From the NCBI RefSeq assembly GCF_021049305.1, contig NZ_CP088081.1, forward strand, positions 1,364,001-1,428,000: a DNA stretch of 64,000 bases, in the 5' to 3' direction. Source of the stretch: Ideonella dechloratans. GTDB taxonomy: Bacteria > Pseudomonadota > Gammaproteobacteria > Burkholderiales > Burkholderiaceae_C. The first letter of the stretch is position 1. Each line of letters opens with the position of its first letter. The notes beneath the pieces are model-generated. The model was not told the origin of the DNA. It ran no database searches and saw only the letters and a list, made by a program, of their open reading frames with translations. The position numbers and the translations under genes were made by a program. This document shows positions 29,888-38,417 of this stretch, piece after piece.

Positions 29888-30657
29888 GCGAGGTCGCGCC
29901 GGAGCTCGACGCCGACCTGGAGCGCCGCTTCGGCGGCCTGCGCCGCCTGCATGGCGAGGCCGACTATGCCCGGCTGCGTGCGCTGCGCGTGGCCGTGGTC
30001 GGGGTCGGTGGCGTGGGATCCTGGGCCGCCGAGGCCCTGGCCCGCAGCGGCGTGGCCACCCTGGTGCTGATCGACCTCGACCAGGTGGCCGAGTCCAACA
30101 TCAACCGGCAGATCCAGGCCCTGGGGGCCACGGTGGGTCAGGCCAAGGTGCAGGCCCTGGCCCAGCGCATGGCCGACATCCACCCAGGCTGCCGGGTGGT
30201 TCAGGTCGAGGAGTTCGTCGAGCCGGACAACTGGCCGGCGCTGCTGCCCGAGCCGGTCGATGTGCTGATCGACGCCTGCGACCAGGTCAGGGCCAAGGCG
30301 GTGCTGGCGGCCTGGGGCCGGGCGGCCGGGGTGCCGGTGGTCTGCTGCGGGGCTGCGGGCGGCAAGCGCCAGCCCCAGCGCCTGGAGGTGGACGACCTGT
30401 CCGCCGTCACCCATGATCCGCTGCTGGCCTCGCTGCGCAACCGCCTGCGGCGTGAGCACGGTGCGCCGCGCCAGGGCCGCATCGGCCTGCGCTGCGTGTT
30501 CTCGCGCGAGAGCGTGGCCCCACCGGCCGATGGCGCGGCCTGCGACAGCGATGGCAGCCTGAACTGCCACGGCTATGGCTCCTCGGTCATGGTCACGGCG
30601 GCCATGGGCATGACGGCGGCAGCCGAAGCTGTGGCCTGCGCCTTGGCGCGCCGCTGA
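29884..30657 (+). CDS. tcdA: tRNA threonylcarbamoyladenosine dehydratase
   Basis: 257-residue ThiF/E1-like enzyme that uses ATP to cyclise t6A37 to ct6A in ANN-decoding tRNAs, such as the lysine tRNAs encoded just downstream. Seen: the ATP-binding VVGVGGVGSWAAEALARSG, LIDLDQVAESNINRQIQAL, LIDACDQVRAKAVLAAW, and the cysteine-containing GVPVVCCGAAGGKRQPQR, then LRCVFSRE. Short N-terminal arm LRRLHGEADYARL. It overlaps cpoB by 4 bp, so it is the last gene of the tolB-pal-cpoB unit. Confidence 0.95.
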   Translation: MSEVAPELDADLERRFGGLRRLHGEADYARLRALRVAVVGVGGVGSWAAEALARSGVATLVLIDLDQVAESNINRQIQALGATVGQAKVQALAQRMADIHPGCRVVQVEEFVEPDNWPALLPEPVDVLIDACDQVRAKAVLAAWGRAAGVPVVCCGAAGGKRQPQRLEVDDLSAVTHDPLLASLRNRLRREHGAPRQGRIGLRCVFSRESVAPPADGAACDSDGSLNCHGYGSSVMVTAAMGMTAAAEAVACALARR

Positions 30658-30691
30658 AAGAAGGCGCCAGTCAGGCCGACGGCAAAGGGGC

Positions 30692-30720
30692 TTGGCATGG
30701 TGTCGAAACCATGTCATAAT
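30692..30720 (+). promoter_or_regulatory. Sigma-70 promoter for the tRNA-Lys pair
   Basis: TTGGCA (30692-30697), exactly 17 bp, CATAAT (30715-30720). Expected start near 30727, about 9 bp before the first tRNA. A strong-looking stable-RNA promoter. Confidence 0.75.
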
Positions 30721-30735
30721 CACTGACTCTGCCGG

Positions 30736-30811
30736 GGGTTGTTAGCTCAGTCGGTAGAGCAGCGGACTTTTAATCCGTTGGTCGCAGGTTCGAATCCTGC
30801 ACAACCCACCA
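30736..30811 (+). tRNA. tRNA-Lys (anticodon TTT)
   Basis: 76 nt including encoded CCA. Acceptor GGGTTGT pairs with ACAACCC, D-arm TAGCTCAGTCGGTAGAGCA, anticodon loop CTTTTAA, T-arm GGTTCGAATCC. Reads AAA/AAG codons. Preceded by a good promoter. Confidence 0.97.
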
Positions 30812-30850
30812 GTTCCCGCCGGGCTCACCATGTGAACCTGGATGCGGTCA

Positions 30851-30926
30851 GGGCTCTTAGCTCAGTTGGTAGAGCAGCGGACTCTTAATCCGTTGGTCGT
30901 AGGTTCGAATCCTACAGGGCCCACCA
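30851..30926 (+). tRNA. tRNA-Lys (anticodon CTT), copy 1
   Basis: 76 nt including encoded CCA. Acceptor GGGCTCT pairs with AGGGCCC (one G-T pair), anticodon loop CTCTTAA, T-arm GGTTCGAATCC. Reads AAG. It lies 39 bp after tRNA-Lys(TTT), shares its transcript, and ends in a terminator. An identical gene lies at 48971-49046 in the same orientation. Confidence 0.97.
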
Positions 30927-30934
30927 AACAGCTG

Positions 30935-30971
30935 AAAAAGCACCTCGCGCTCAGGCGCCGGGTGCTTTTTT
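30935..30971 (+). terminator. Terminator after the tRNA-Lys pair
   Basis: AAAAAGCACC pairs with GGTGCTTTTT around a 16-base GC-rich loop; seven T close it. Confidence 0.85.
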
Positions 30972-31064
30972 CATTTCTGGCTGTGCTGTCCGGGATGTGT
31001 GGGTGATGGCTCAGGGCAAACCCTGGCGGGGTATCTCCCCATGCCGTTGGCATCGCTGATCACT

Positions 31065-31086
31065 AATATTCGTTTGCGCGCATATT
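31065..31086. promoter_or_regulatory. AT-rich inverted repeat upstream of soxC
   Basis: AATAT (31065-31069), 12 bp, ATATT (31082-31086), flanked by ATCAC on the left and GTGAT on the right with a one-base offset. It is a rare AT-rich patch in this GC-rich DNA, about 75 bp before the soxC start, where the sox promoter should be. Possible operator for the ArsR-type regulator at 42758 or for another regulator; inferred. Confidence 0.45.
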
Positions 31087-31161
31087 GTGATGCAGGAATG
31101 GCCGGAGACGCCCATCCGCCTGCGCTGCCGCGCAACCACCGGTCAGATCCGAGGAGCGAGC

Positions 31162-32541
31162 GTGAGCCTTGACCCCCAGCACTCCGGCCGCCTGCGCAAG
31201 GCGCCCGAGAACTTCATCGATCAGGATGGCGTGCGGACCGTGTTCCGCGAAGCCAAGGACGGTCGCCGGGACTTCATCCGCGGGGCGTTCGCCGCCGCCA
31301 TGGCCAGCGCCGCGGCGCCGGCCGTGCTGGCGCAGTCCAACCCGGTGCCCAGCGAGGGCGGGGACCCCAACATCCTGACCCTGCCGACTTACAGCAAGGG
31401 CCTGGGCTCACCGGTGGCGACGGAAGGCGGCTACGGCAAGCCCTCGCAGTACGAGGCCAATGTGCAGCGTCGTCCCAGCCCGGGGCTGACCCAGACCACC
31501 CAGGCCTCGGTGTCCTTCGCGCCGCTGCAGAGCCTGTTCGGCATCGTCACGCCCAGCGGCCTGCATTTCGAGCGTCACCACCAGGGCTGGTGGGACATGG
31601 ATCCTTCCAAGCACCGCCTGATGCTCAACGGCTCGGACGAGAAGATGCTCAAGCGGCCCATGGTCTTCACCATGGACGAGATCATGCGTCTGCCCTCGGT
31701 GAGCCGCTTTCACTTCATCGAGTGCGGTGCCAACACCGGCATGGAATGGGGCAATGTGGCGGTGCCCACCGCCCAGTACACCCACGGCATGCTCAGCTGC
31801 AGCGAGTTCACCGGCGTGCCGTTGAAGGTCCTGCTGGACATGGCCGGCGCCGACTACAAGCGCGGCCGCTACCTGCTGGCCGAAGGGGCGGACGGCTCCA
31901 GCATGACCCGCACCATCCCGATGGAGCTGGTGGAAAGCGGCGAGGTGCTGGTGGCCTATGGCCAGAACGGCGAGATGCTGCGTCCCCAGCAAGGCTATCC
32001 CTTGCGTCTGGTGGTGCCGGGTGTGCAGGGGGTGAGCTGGGTGAAGTACCTGCGGCGCATCGAGGTGGGGGACAAGCCCTATGCCACCAAGGACGAGGCG
32101 GTCCACTACATCGACCTGCTGCCCGACGGCCAGCATCGCCAGTACAGCAGCACCCAGGAGTGCAAGAGCGTGGTGACCACGCCCTCGGGCGGCCAGGTGC
32201 TGCTGGACAAGGGCTACTACCAGATCAGCGGCCTGGCCTGGTCGGGCCGCGGCAAGGTCAAGCGCGTGGATGTGAGCGTGGATGGTGGCCGCAACTGGCG
32301 CACCGCGCGCCTGCAGGATCCGGTGATGAGCAAGTGCCTGACCCGCTTCACGCTGGACTGGGCCTGGGACGGCAAGCCGGCCCTGGTGCAGAGCCGCGCC
32401 ATGGACGAGACCGGCTACGTGCAGCCCAGCTATGCGCAACTGCGTGCGGTGCGTGGCACCCGCTCGATCTACCACAACAACGCCATCCAGACCTGGCTGG
32501 TCCAGGAAAGCGGGGAGGTGAAGAATGTCCAGCTCTCTTGA
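31162..32541 (+). CDS. soxC: Sulfane dehydrogenase subunit SoxC
   Basis: 459-residue molybdopterin protein of the sulfite-oxidase family. With SoxD it oxidises the sulfane sulfur of SoxY-bound thiocysteine, releasing six electrons. The GTG at 31162 is chosen because GAGGAG lies 5 bases before it; an ATG at 31087 has no ribosome site. A Tat signal (RRDFIRGAFAAAMASAAAPA) gives export of the folded cofactor protein. The molybdenum ligand Cys is in FHFIECGANTGMEWGN. The C-terminal dimer domain shows GLAWSGRGKVKRVDVSVDGG. First gene of soxCDYZAXB, overlapping soxD by 17 bp. Confidence 0.96.
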   Translation: MSLDPQHSGRLRKAPENFIDQDGVRTVFREAKDGRRDFIRGAFAAAMASAAAPAVLAQSNPVPSEGGDPNILTLPTYSKGLGSPVATEGGYGKPSQYEANVQRRPSPGLTQTTQASVSFAPLQSLFGIVTPSGLHFERHHQGWWDMDPSKHRLMLNGSDEKMLKRPMVFTMDEIMRLPSVSRFHFIECGANTGMEWGNVAVPTAQYTHGMLSCSEFTGVPLKVLLDMAGADYKRGRYLLAEGADGSSMTRTIPMELVESGEVLVAYGQNGEMLRPQQGYPLRLVVPGVQGVSWVKYLRRIEVGDKPYATKDEAVHYIDLLPDGQHRQYSSTQECKSVVTTPSGGQVLLDKGYYQISGLAWSGRGKVKRVDVSVDGGRNWRTARLQDPVMSKCLTRFTLDWAWDGKPALVQSRAMDETGYVQPSYAQLRAVRGTRSIYHNNAIQTWLVQESGEVKNVQLS

Positions 32542-33616
32542 GCGCCTGCTGTGTGCCGCCGTGCTCGTGGGGGCCGGATTGGGAACGGCTGCCGCCCAGT
32601 CCACAACCTATCCGGGCATCGGGCGCGAGGCCACTTCCAAGGAAGTGGCCGCCTGGAACATCGATGTGCGGCCGGACTTCCAGGGCCTGCCCAAGGGCTC
32701 CGGTTCGGTCAGCCAGGGCCAGGATGTGTGGGAGAGCCACTGCGCCTCCTGCCACGGCGTGTTCGGTGAGAGCAACGAGGTCTTCTCGCCGCTGATCGGT
32801 GGCGTGACCGCCGAGGATGTCAAGACTGGCCATGTGGCCCGGCTGAACGACAAGGGCTTCCCGGGTCGGACCACTTTCATGAAGGTGGCCACCGTGTCGA
32901 CCATCTGGGACTACGTGAACCGGGCCATGCCCTGGAACGCACCCAAGTCCTTGAAGACCGACGAGGTCTACAGCGTGGTGGCCTATCTGCTGAATCTGTC
33001 GGGCATCGTGCCGGACGACTTCGTGCTGTCGGACACCACCATCGCCCAGGCCCAGGCGCGCATGCCCAACCGCAATGGCATGACCACCGACCACGGCCTG
33101 TGGCCCGGCAAGGGCATGGGCAACGGTGGCAAGCCCGACGTGAAGGCGGTGGCCTGCATGAAGGACTGCGTGGCCGAGCCCAAGGTGACTTCCTTCCTGC
33201 CGGACCATGCCCGCAACAACAATGGCAACCTTGCCCAGCAGCAGCGCCTGGTCGGCCCGCAGCGCGGGGTGGACACCACCCGGGCGGCCGGCAGCGATGT
33301 GGTGGCCGCGGCCACCGCAGCGGCCGCCGCACCCCAGTCGACCGCTGGCGACGGCCAATCGGTCCAGGTGCAGACCCTGCTGCAGAAGTACGCCTGCGCG
33401 GCCTGCCATGGCGTGGACCGCAAGATCGTCGGGCCGGCCTTCAAGGATGTCGCAGCCAAGTACCACGACCGCGCCGACGCCCAGGCCTACCTGGCCGGCA
33501 AGATCCGTTCGGGCGGTCAGGGCCTGTGGGGCAGCATCCCGATGCCGCCGCAGACACTGCCGGACGCCGATCTCCAGCTCATCGCCAAGTGGCTGGCCGC
33601 CGGAGCCTCCAAGTAA
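32525..33616 (+). CDS. soxD: Sulfane dehydrogenase cytochrome subunit SoxD
   Basis: 363-residue diheme cytochrome c, electron acceptor of SoxC. A signal peptide ends at about GTAAA-Q25. Haem sites are CASCH at about residue 73 and CAACH at about residue 291, joined by a long linker with an Ala-rich stretch (residues 258-275). Methionines such as MPW and IPMPPQTL are candidate axial ligands. Both cytochrome domains are intact. Its start lies inside the end of soxC, which indicates translational coupling. Confidence 0.96.
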   Translation: MSSSLERLLCAAVLVGAGLGTAAAQSTTYPGIGREATSKEVAAWNIDVRPDFQGLPKGSGSVSQGQDVWESHCASCHGVFGESNEVFSPLIGGVTAEDVKTGHVARLNDKGFPGRTTFMKVATVSTIWDYVNRAMPWNAPKSLKTDEVYSVVAYLLNLSGIVPDDFVLSDTTIAQAQARMPNRNGMTTDHGLWPGKGMGNGGKPDVKAVACMKDCVAEPKVTSFLPDHARNNNGNLAQQQRLVGPQRGVDTTRAAGSDVVAAATAAAAAPQSTAGDGQSVQVQTLLQKYACAACHGVDRKIVGPAFKDVAAKYHDRADAQAYLAGKIRSGGQGLWGSIPMPPQTLPDADLQLIAKWLAAGASK

Positions 33617-33686
33617 ACCCCCAGGGGTTCTCACGCTCCTTGCCCTCAAGAATCTTCATTAACTTAGTTCCCTCAGAGGAGTTCAC

Positions 33687-34145
33687 ATGATCAACCGACG
33701 CGACATGCTCTCCCGCTCGGCCGCCGTGGTGGCGATGCTGGGTTCCGCCGGCCTGCTGCCCACCGCGGCACAGGCGGCCTACAACGCCGCGGTCTTCGAC
33801 ATGAAGACCATGGCCGAGGTGGTCAAGGCCCTGGGCGGCAGCGCCCCGACCGAGAGCAAGGACGTGACCATCACCGGTCCCGACATCGCCGAGAACGGGG
33901 CCGTGGTGCCCATCGGCGTGGCCACCACGCTGCCGGGCGTCAAGCGCCTGATGGTGATGGTCGAGAAGAACCCCAGCGTGCTGTCGGCGATTTTCGACGT
34001 CAGCGACGCAGTGGAGCCGAACTTCGCCACCCGCGTGAAGATGGGCCAGTCCTCCAACGTCATGGCCGTGGCCCTGATGAACGACGGCAAGGTTCTGTTC
34101 GCGCAGAAGGAAGTCAAGGTCACGCTGGGTGGCTGCGGCGGCTGA
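33687..34145 (+). CDS. soxY: Thiosulfate oxidation carrier protein SoxY
   Basis: 152-residue carrier on whose C-terminal cysteine all Sox intermediates are covalently held. The invariant GGCGG tail is present as the last five residues. An N-terminal Tat-like signal (NRRDMLSRSAAVVAMLGSAG) lets SoxYZ leave the cell as a complex. Ribosome site AGAGGAG precedes the ATG. soxZ follows after 51 bp. Confidence 0.98.
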   Translation: MINRRDMLSRSAAVVAMLGSAGLLPTAAQAAYNAAVFDMKTMAEVVKALGGSAPTESKDVTITGPDIAENGAVVPIGVATTLPGVKRLMVMVEKNPSVLSAIFDVSDAVEPNFATRVKMGQSSNVMAVALMNDGKVLFAQKEVKVTLGGCGG

Positions 34146-34196
34146 GCCCGTCCCGAACCGACCCGCATCCACCATTCACAGACACAGGAGAAACCC

Positions 34197-34508
34197 ATGG
34201 CAGACCCGATGCGCATCCGCGCCAAGGCCGAAGGCGACAAGACCACCGTGCGTGTGCTGATGAGCCACGAGATGGAAACCGGACAACGCAAGGATTCGGC
34301 GGGCAAGGTGATCCCCGCCTGGTACATCCAGGAAGTCACCGCCACCCTCAATGGCAAGCCGGTGCTGAACGCCCAATGGGGCCCGTCCATCTCGAAGAAC
34401 CCCTACCTGCAGTTCGCGGTCAAGGGCGCGAAGGCGGGCGACAAGATTGCCGTGAGCTGGAAGGACAACCACGGCGACACGCGGACCGACGAAACCACGG
34501 TGTCCTGA
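34197..34508 (+). CDS. soxZ: Thiosulfate oxidation carrier complex protein SoxZ
   Basis: 103-residue partner of SoxY without its own signal peptide, expected to be co-exported with SoxY through Tat. Seen: MRIRAKAEGDKTTVRVLMSH, GKVIPAWYIQEVTATLNGK, NPYLQFAVKGAKAGDKIAV and WKDNHGDTRTDE, all typical. Strong ribosome site CAGGAGAAACCC before the ATG. Confidence 0.98.
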   Translation: MADPMRIRAKAEGDKTTVRVLMSHEMETGQRKDSAGKVIPAWYIQEVTATLNGKPVLNAQWGPSISKNPYLQFAVKGAKAGDKIAVSWKDNHGDTRTDETTVS

Positions 34509-34559
34509 TCCTGGGACTGGCGTCGCATCCTCCCCTCCACCCCCTTCACCGCGAGAAGC

Positions 34560-35375
34560 ATGCACACCTCCAGAATGATCGCAGGCGGCTTGGCCGCCCT
34601 GGTGTCGCTCGGCACGCTGGGCACCGCCGCCGCGCAGCAGAAGTCGGCCGCCGACGGCATTGCCGAGTACCGCAAGATGCTCGAGGACGGCAACCCGGCC
34701 GAACTGTTCGAGGCCAAGGGCGAGGACATTTGGAAGACCCCGCGCGGGCCCAAGAAGGCTTCGCTGCAGAGCTGCGACCTGGGTCTGGGGCCGGGCGTGG
34801 TCAAGGGGGCCTGGGTGCAGATGCCGCGCTGGTTCGCCGACACCGGCCGGGTGCAGGATCTGGAGTCGCGCCTGCTGACCTGCATGGAGAGGATCCAGGG
34901 CTTCAACGCCGCCGAGATCGCCGCCACGCCCTTCGGCAAGGGTGAGCAGGTCACGCTGGAGGCCTTGTCCGCCTGGATCTCCGCCGAGTCGCGCGGCATG
35001 AAGATCGCGGTGCCGCAGGGCCACCCGGAAGAGCGGCACTTCTATGAGCTGGGCAAGCGGGCCTTCTTCTACCGCGGCGGACCGATGGACTTCTCTTGCG
35101 CCAGCTGCCACGGCGAGGACGGCAAGCGCATCCGCCTACAGGACCTGCCCAACCTGACCAAGAACCCCGGCGACGGCATCGGTTTCGCGGCTTGGCCGGC
35201 CTACCGCGTCTCCAGTGGCGAGATGTGGAGCATGCAGCGTCGGCTCAACGATTGCTTCCGCCAGCAGCGCTTCCCGTACCCCGGTTTCGCCTCCGACGTG
35301 ACGATCGCCCTGGGCGTGTTCATGGGCGTGAATGCCAAGGGGGCCGAATCGATCGCCCCGGCCCTGAAGCGCTGA
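34560..35375 (+). CDS. soxA: L-cysteine S-thiosulfotransferase haem subunit SoxA (mono-haem type)
   Basis: 271-residue c-type cytochrome that with SoxX attaches thiosulfate to SoxY. One haem motif only, C180ASCH184, and the active-site cysteine ligand C232 in RLNDCFRQQRFPYP. The N-terminal domain, which carries a second haem in type I SoxA, instead has two single cysteines (LQSC and LLTC) that could form a disulfide. A signal peptide ends near GTAAAQ. Full length, no frameshift. soxX follows after 19 bp. Confidence 0.96.
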   Translation: MHTSRMIAGGLAALVSLGTLGTAAAQQKSAADGIAEYRKMLEDGNPAELFEAKGEDIWKTPRGPKKASLQSCDLGLGPGVVKGAWVQMPRWFADTGRVQDLESRLLTCMERIQGFNAAEIAATPFGKGEQVTLEALSAWISAESRGMKIAVPQGHPEERHFYELGKRAFFYRGGPMDFSCASCHGEDGKRIRLQDLPNLTKNPGDGIGFAAWPAYRVSSGEMWSMQRRLNDCFRQQRFPYPGFASDVTIALGVFMGVNAKGAESIAPALKR

Positions 35376-35394
35376 GCAGACAAGGATGACTCGC

Positions 35395-36048
35395 ATGCAA
35401 CGCCACCATGTTCTCCTCTCGGTCTCGGCCGTCCTTGCGGCATCCCTGGCGGTGATCGGCTGCGCCAGCGCACCGACGGCCGCCGACCTGGATCGGCAGA
35501 CCCAGGCCATGATGCACGCCTCGTTCCAGGCCAAGGGCATTGCCGGGCTCGATCGTCTGGACCAGGATGCCGTGCAGGCGGCCTGTTCCAGCCCGACCGG
35601 CGCACCCGAGGCCGCCGCCAAGCAGATCGAGGCGGCGGAGTTCGCCCAGATCCGCTGGCCCGAAGGCGGACGCTACATCGGCGACTGGAAGGTCGGCGAG
35701 AAGCTGGCCCAGAACGGCCGCGGCATGACCTGGTCCGACCAGAGCACCGACCCCGCCACCAACGGGGCCCAGTGCTACAACTGCCACCAGATCACCAAGC
35801 AGGAGATCTCCTACGGCACGATCGGGCCCAGCCTGTACAACTACGGCAAGATCCGCGGGGTCAAGAACCTCAACGACCCGGCCTCGGCCCCGATCATCCA
35901 GTACACCTGGGGCAAGCTGTGGGACAGCAAGGCCTACTCGGCCTGCTCCACCATGCCGCGCTTCGGTCACGGCAAGCTGCTCAACGAGCAGCAGCTGCGC
36001 GACGTGATGGCGCTGCTGCTGGACCCGCAGTCTCCCGTCAACCAGTGA
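35395..36048 (+). CDS. soxX: Sulfur oxidation cytochrome SoxX with predicted lipobox
   Basis: 217-residue partner of SoxA. One haem site, CYNCH at about residue 127, followed by KQEISYGTIGPSLYNYGKI and a C-terminal Met region (CSTMPRFGHGKLL). The start at 35395 has AAGGA 8 bases upstream; an ATG at 35386 has none in a useful place. The leader ends LAVIGCAS, which fits a lipobox (VIGC), so the protein may be a lipoprotein anchoring SoxXA to a membrane. It has about 100 residues ahead of the haem site, longer than minimal SoxX. Confidence 0.93.
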   Translation: MQRHHVLLSVSAVLAASLAVIGCASAPTAADLDRQTQAMMHASFQAKGIAGLDRLDQDAVQAACSSPTGAPEAAAKQIEAAEFAQIRWPEGGRYIGDWKVGEKLAQNGRGMTWSDQSTDPATNGAQCYNCHQITKQEISYGTIGPSLYNYGKIRGVKNLNDPASAPIIQYTWGKLWDSKAYSACSTMPRFGHGKLLNEQQLRDVMALLLDPQSPVNQ

Positions 36049-36119
36049 CCGTCGCCGGACCGCGCGGCCTGACGCTGCGCGGTCTGTGGTCGGCCCTTCA
36101 TATCGGTGCTTGCTGAATC

Positions 36120-37856
36120 ATGAATCTTTCGCGCCGCGAATTCCTCAATGTCATGGCCTCGGCCTCGGTGGCCGGCATGGCCCTTGGCCGCTATGCCGAT
36201 GCCGACGCCGCCACCGCCGAGCAGGGGCTGTATGACCTGCCGCGCTTCGGCAACGTCTCGCTGCTGCACATGACGGACTGCCATGCCCAGCTCAAGCCGA
36301 TCTACTTCCGCGAGCCCAGCGTCAACCTGGGCATCGGGAGCATGCGGGGTCAGCTGCCCCACCTGGTGGGCGAGCAGCTGCTGAAGGCCGCGGGCATCCC
36401 CGCGGGCGGGCCTCTGTCCCATGCCTATACCTGCCTGGACTTCGAGAAGGCCGCCCGGCGCTACGGCAAGGTGGGTGGCTTCGCGCACCTGGCCACCCTG
36501 GTCAAGCGCATGAAGGCCAGTCGCCCCGGCGCGCTGCTGCTCGATGGCGGCGACACCTGGCAAGGCTCGGCCACCTCGCTGTGGACCAACGCCCAGGACA
36601 TGGTCGATGCCTGCAAGTTGCTGGGCGTGGACGTGATGACCGGCCACTGGGAGTTCACCTACGGCATGGACAGGGTGATGGAGATCGTCCAGAAGGACTT
36701 CAAGGACAAGATCGACTTCGTCGCCCAGAACGTCAAGACCAACGATTTCGGCGATCCGGTCTTCAAGCCCTACACGCTGCGCAACATCAACGGCGTGCCG
36801 GTGGCCATCATCGGCCAGGCCTTCCCCTACACACCCATCGCCAACCCGCGCTACATGGTGGCGGATTGGGGCTTCGGCATCCAGGACGAGAACCTGCAGA
36901 AGATGGTGGACGAGGCCCGCGGCAAGGGCGCCCAGCTGGTGGTCGTGCTCTCGCACAACGGCATGGACGTGGACCTGAAGATGGCCAGCCGGGTGCGCGG
37001 CGTCGATGTCATCTTCGGCGGCCACACCCACGACGGCGTGCCGGTGGCCATCCCGGTCAAGAACGCCGGCGGCACCACCCTGGTCACCAATGCCGGCAGC
37101 AATGGCAAGTTCCTGGCGGTGATGGACTTCGACGTCAAGGACGGCAAGATGGCGGACTTCCGCTACCGCCTGCTGCCGGTCTTTGCCAACCAGCTCGCGC
37201 CCGATGCCGAGATGCAGGCCCTGATCGACCGGGTGCGCGCACCCTACGAGGCCAAGCTCTCGGAGAAGCTGGCCGTCACCGACGGCCTGCTGTTCCGGCG
37301 GGGCAACTTCAACGGCAGCTGGGATCAGCTCATCTGCGACGCACTGATGGACACCCAGGGGGCGGAGATCGCCTTCTCGCCGGGCTTCCGCTGGGGCACC
37401 ACGCTGCTGCCGGGCGACACCATCACCCGCGAGCTGATGATGGACCAGCTGGCCATCACCTACCCCTACGCCACGCTGACCGAGATGAGCGGCGCCACCA
37501 TCAAGACGGTGCTGGAGGACGTGGCCGACAACCTCTTCAACCCCGACCCCTATTACCAGCAGGGCGGCGACATGGTGCGGGTGGGCGGCCTGAGCTATGC
37601 GATGAACCCGGGCGCGGCCATGGGCCAGCGCATCAGCGACATGCGACTGCGCGGCAAGCTGATCGAGGCGGACAAGACCTACAAGGTGGCCGGCTGGGCG
37701 CCGGTGGCCGAATCGGCCAAGACAGCGCCGGGCGTCAAACCGGTGTGGGAGCATGTCGAGGCCTGGCTCAAGTCGCAGGGCGGACGCGTCAAGCCACGGC
37801 ATATCAACACCCCGTCGCTGACCGGCATGCAGGGCAACCCCGGCATGACCGCGTGA
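36120..37856 (+). CDS. soxB: Thiosulfohydrolase SoxB
   Basis: 578-residue di-manganese hydrolase of the 5'-nucleotidase family that releases sulfate from SoxY-bound thiosulfonate. A Tat-type signal (SRREFLNVMASASVAGMALG) is at the N-terminus. Metal-site motifs: LLHMTDCHAQLKP, LLLDGGDTWQGS, TGHWEFTYG, VLSHNGMDVD and FGGHTHDGVP; the C-terminal nucleotidase-like domain has NFNGSWDQLICDAL. Full length. Confidence 0.98.
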   Translation: MNLSRREFLNVMASASVAGMALGRYADADAATAEQGLYDLPRFGNVSLLHMTDCHAQLKPIYFREPSVNLGIGSMRGQLPHLVGEQLLKAAGIPAGGPLSHAYTCLDFEKAARRYGKVGGFAHLATLVKRMKASRPGALLLDGGDTWQGSATSLWTNAQDMVDACKLLGVDVMTGHWEFTYGMDRVMEIVQKDFKDKIDFVAQNVKTNDFGDPVFKPYTLRNINGVPVAIIGQAFPYTPIANPRYMVADWGFGIQDENLQKMVDEARGKGAQLVVVLSHNGMDVDLKMASRVRGVDVIFGGHTHDGVPVAIPVKNAGGTTLVTNAGSNGKFLAVMDFDVKDGKMADFRYRLLPVFANQLAPDAEMQALIDRVRAPYEAKLSEKLAVTDGLLFRRGNFNGSWDQLICDALMDTQGAEIAFSPGFRWGTTLLPGDTITRELMMDQLAITYPYATLTEMSGATIKTVLEDVADNLFNPDPYYQQGGDMVRVGGLSYAMNPGAAMGQRISDMRLRGKLIEADKTYKVAGWAPVAESAKTAPGVKPVWEHVEAWLKSQGGRVKPRHINTPSLTGMQGNPGMTA

Positions 37857-37864
37857 GGCCGACC

Positions 37865-38392
37865 ATGGCAAGCACCTCCTGGCAACGTGGCGCGATGCTG
37901 GCGCTGGCCGGCCTGCTGGGTCTCGGTGGCACGGTGGCCGTGCAGGCCGCCGACACCCCGGCCGCCACCTTCACGGTGCGTCAGCTCACACCCGAGACGG
38001 CGCTGCGGGCGGTGCAGGCCGCCCTGACCCATTGCCGCGGGCTGGGCTACCAGGTCAGTGCCGTGGTGGTGGACCGGGCCGGCCTGCCGCAAGCCCTGCT
38101 GCGTGACCGGCTGGCCGGTGCCCACACGCCGGACGTGGCCACCCGCAAGGCCTGGACGGCGGTCAGTGTCAAGATGAGCAGCGCGGGCTTTGCCGCCGAA
38201 ACCCAGGCCGGCAAGCCGATGAGCGGTCTGCGGGGCGATCCGCGCTTCATGGCCGCCGGCGGCGGGTTGCCCATCGAGGCCGGCGGCAGCCTGCTGGGCG
38301 CCATCGGGGTGTCCGGCGCGCCCGGGGGCGACGCCGACGAGGCCTGTGCGGCCAAGGGCCTGCAGGCCATTGCCGACGACATCGAGTTCTGA
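37865..38392 (+). CDS. GlcG/HbpS-family haem-binding-like periplasmic protein
   Basis: 175-residue protein with a signal peptide (MLALAGLLGLGGTVAVQAAD) and a single GlcG/HbpS domain: ALRAVQAALTHCRGLGYQV, AVVVDRAGLPQALLRDRLAG, TPDVATRKAWTAVSV and GGLPIEAGGSLLGAIGVSGA. Family members bind haem or small ligands, but the physiological role is mostly unclear. It starts 8 bp after soxB in the same direction, so it belongs to the sox transcript. It may protect or chaperone haem for the Sox cytochromes; inference only. Confidence 0.82.
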   Translation: MASTSWQRGAMLALAGLLGLGGTVAVQAADTPAATFTVRQLTPETALRAVQAALTHCRGLGYQVSAVVVDRAGLPQALLRDRLAGAHTPDVATRKAWTAVSVKMSSAGFAAETQAGKPMSGLRGDPRFMAAGGGLPIEAGGSLLGAIGVSGAPGGDADEACAAKGLQAIADDIEF

Positions 38393-38417
38393 TTCCAACC
38401 CCCACAAGGAGACGACG

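Noticed and set aside
30862..31053. Minus-strand frame ending VGFEPTTNGLRVRCSTN
   Set aside because: It is the reverse-strand translation of tRNA-Lys(CTT), a well-known spurious protein in databases.
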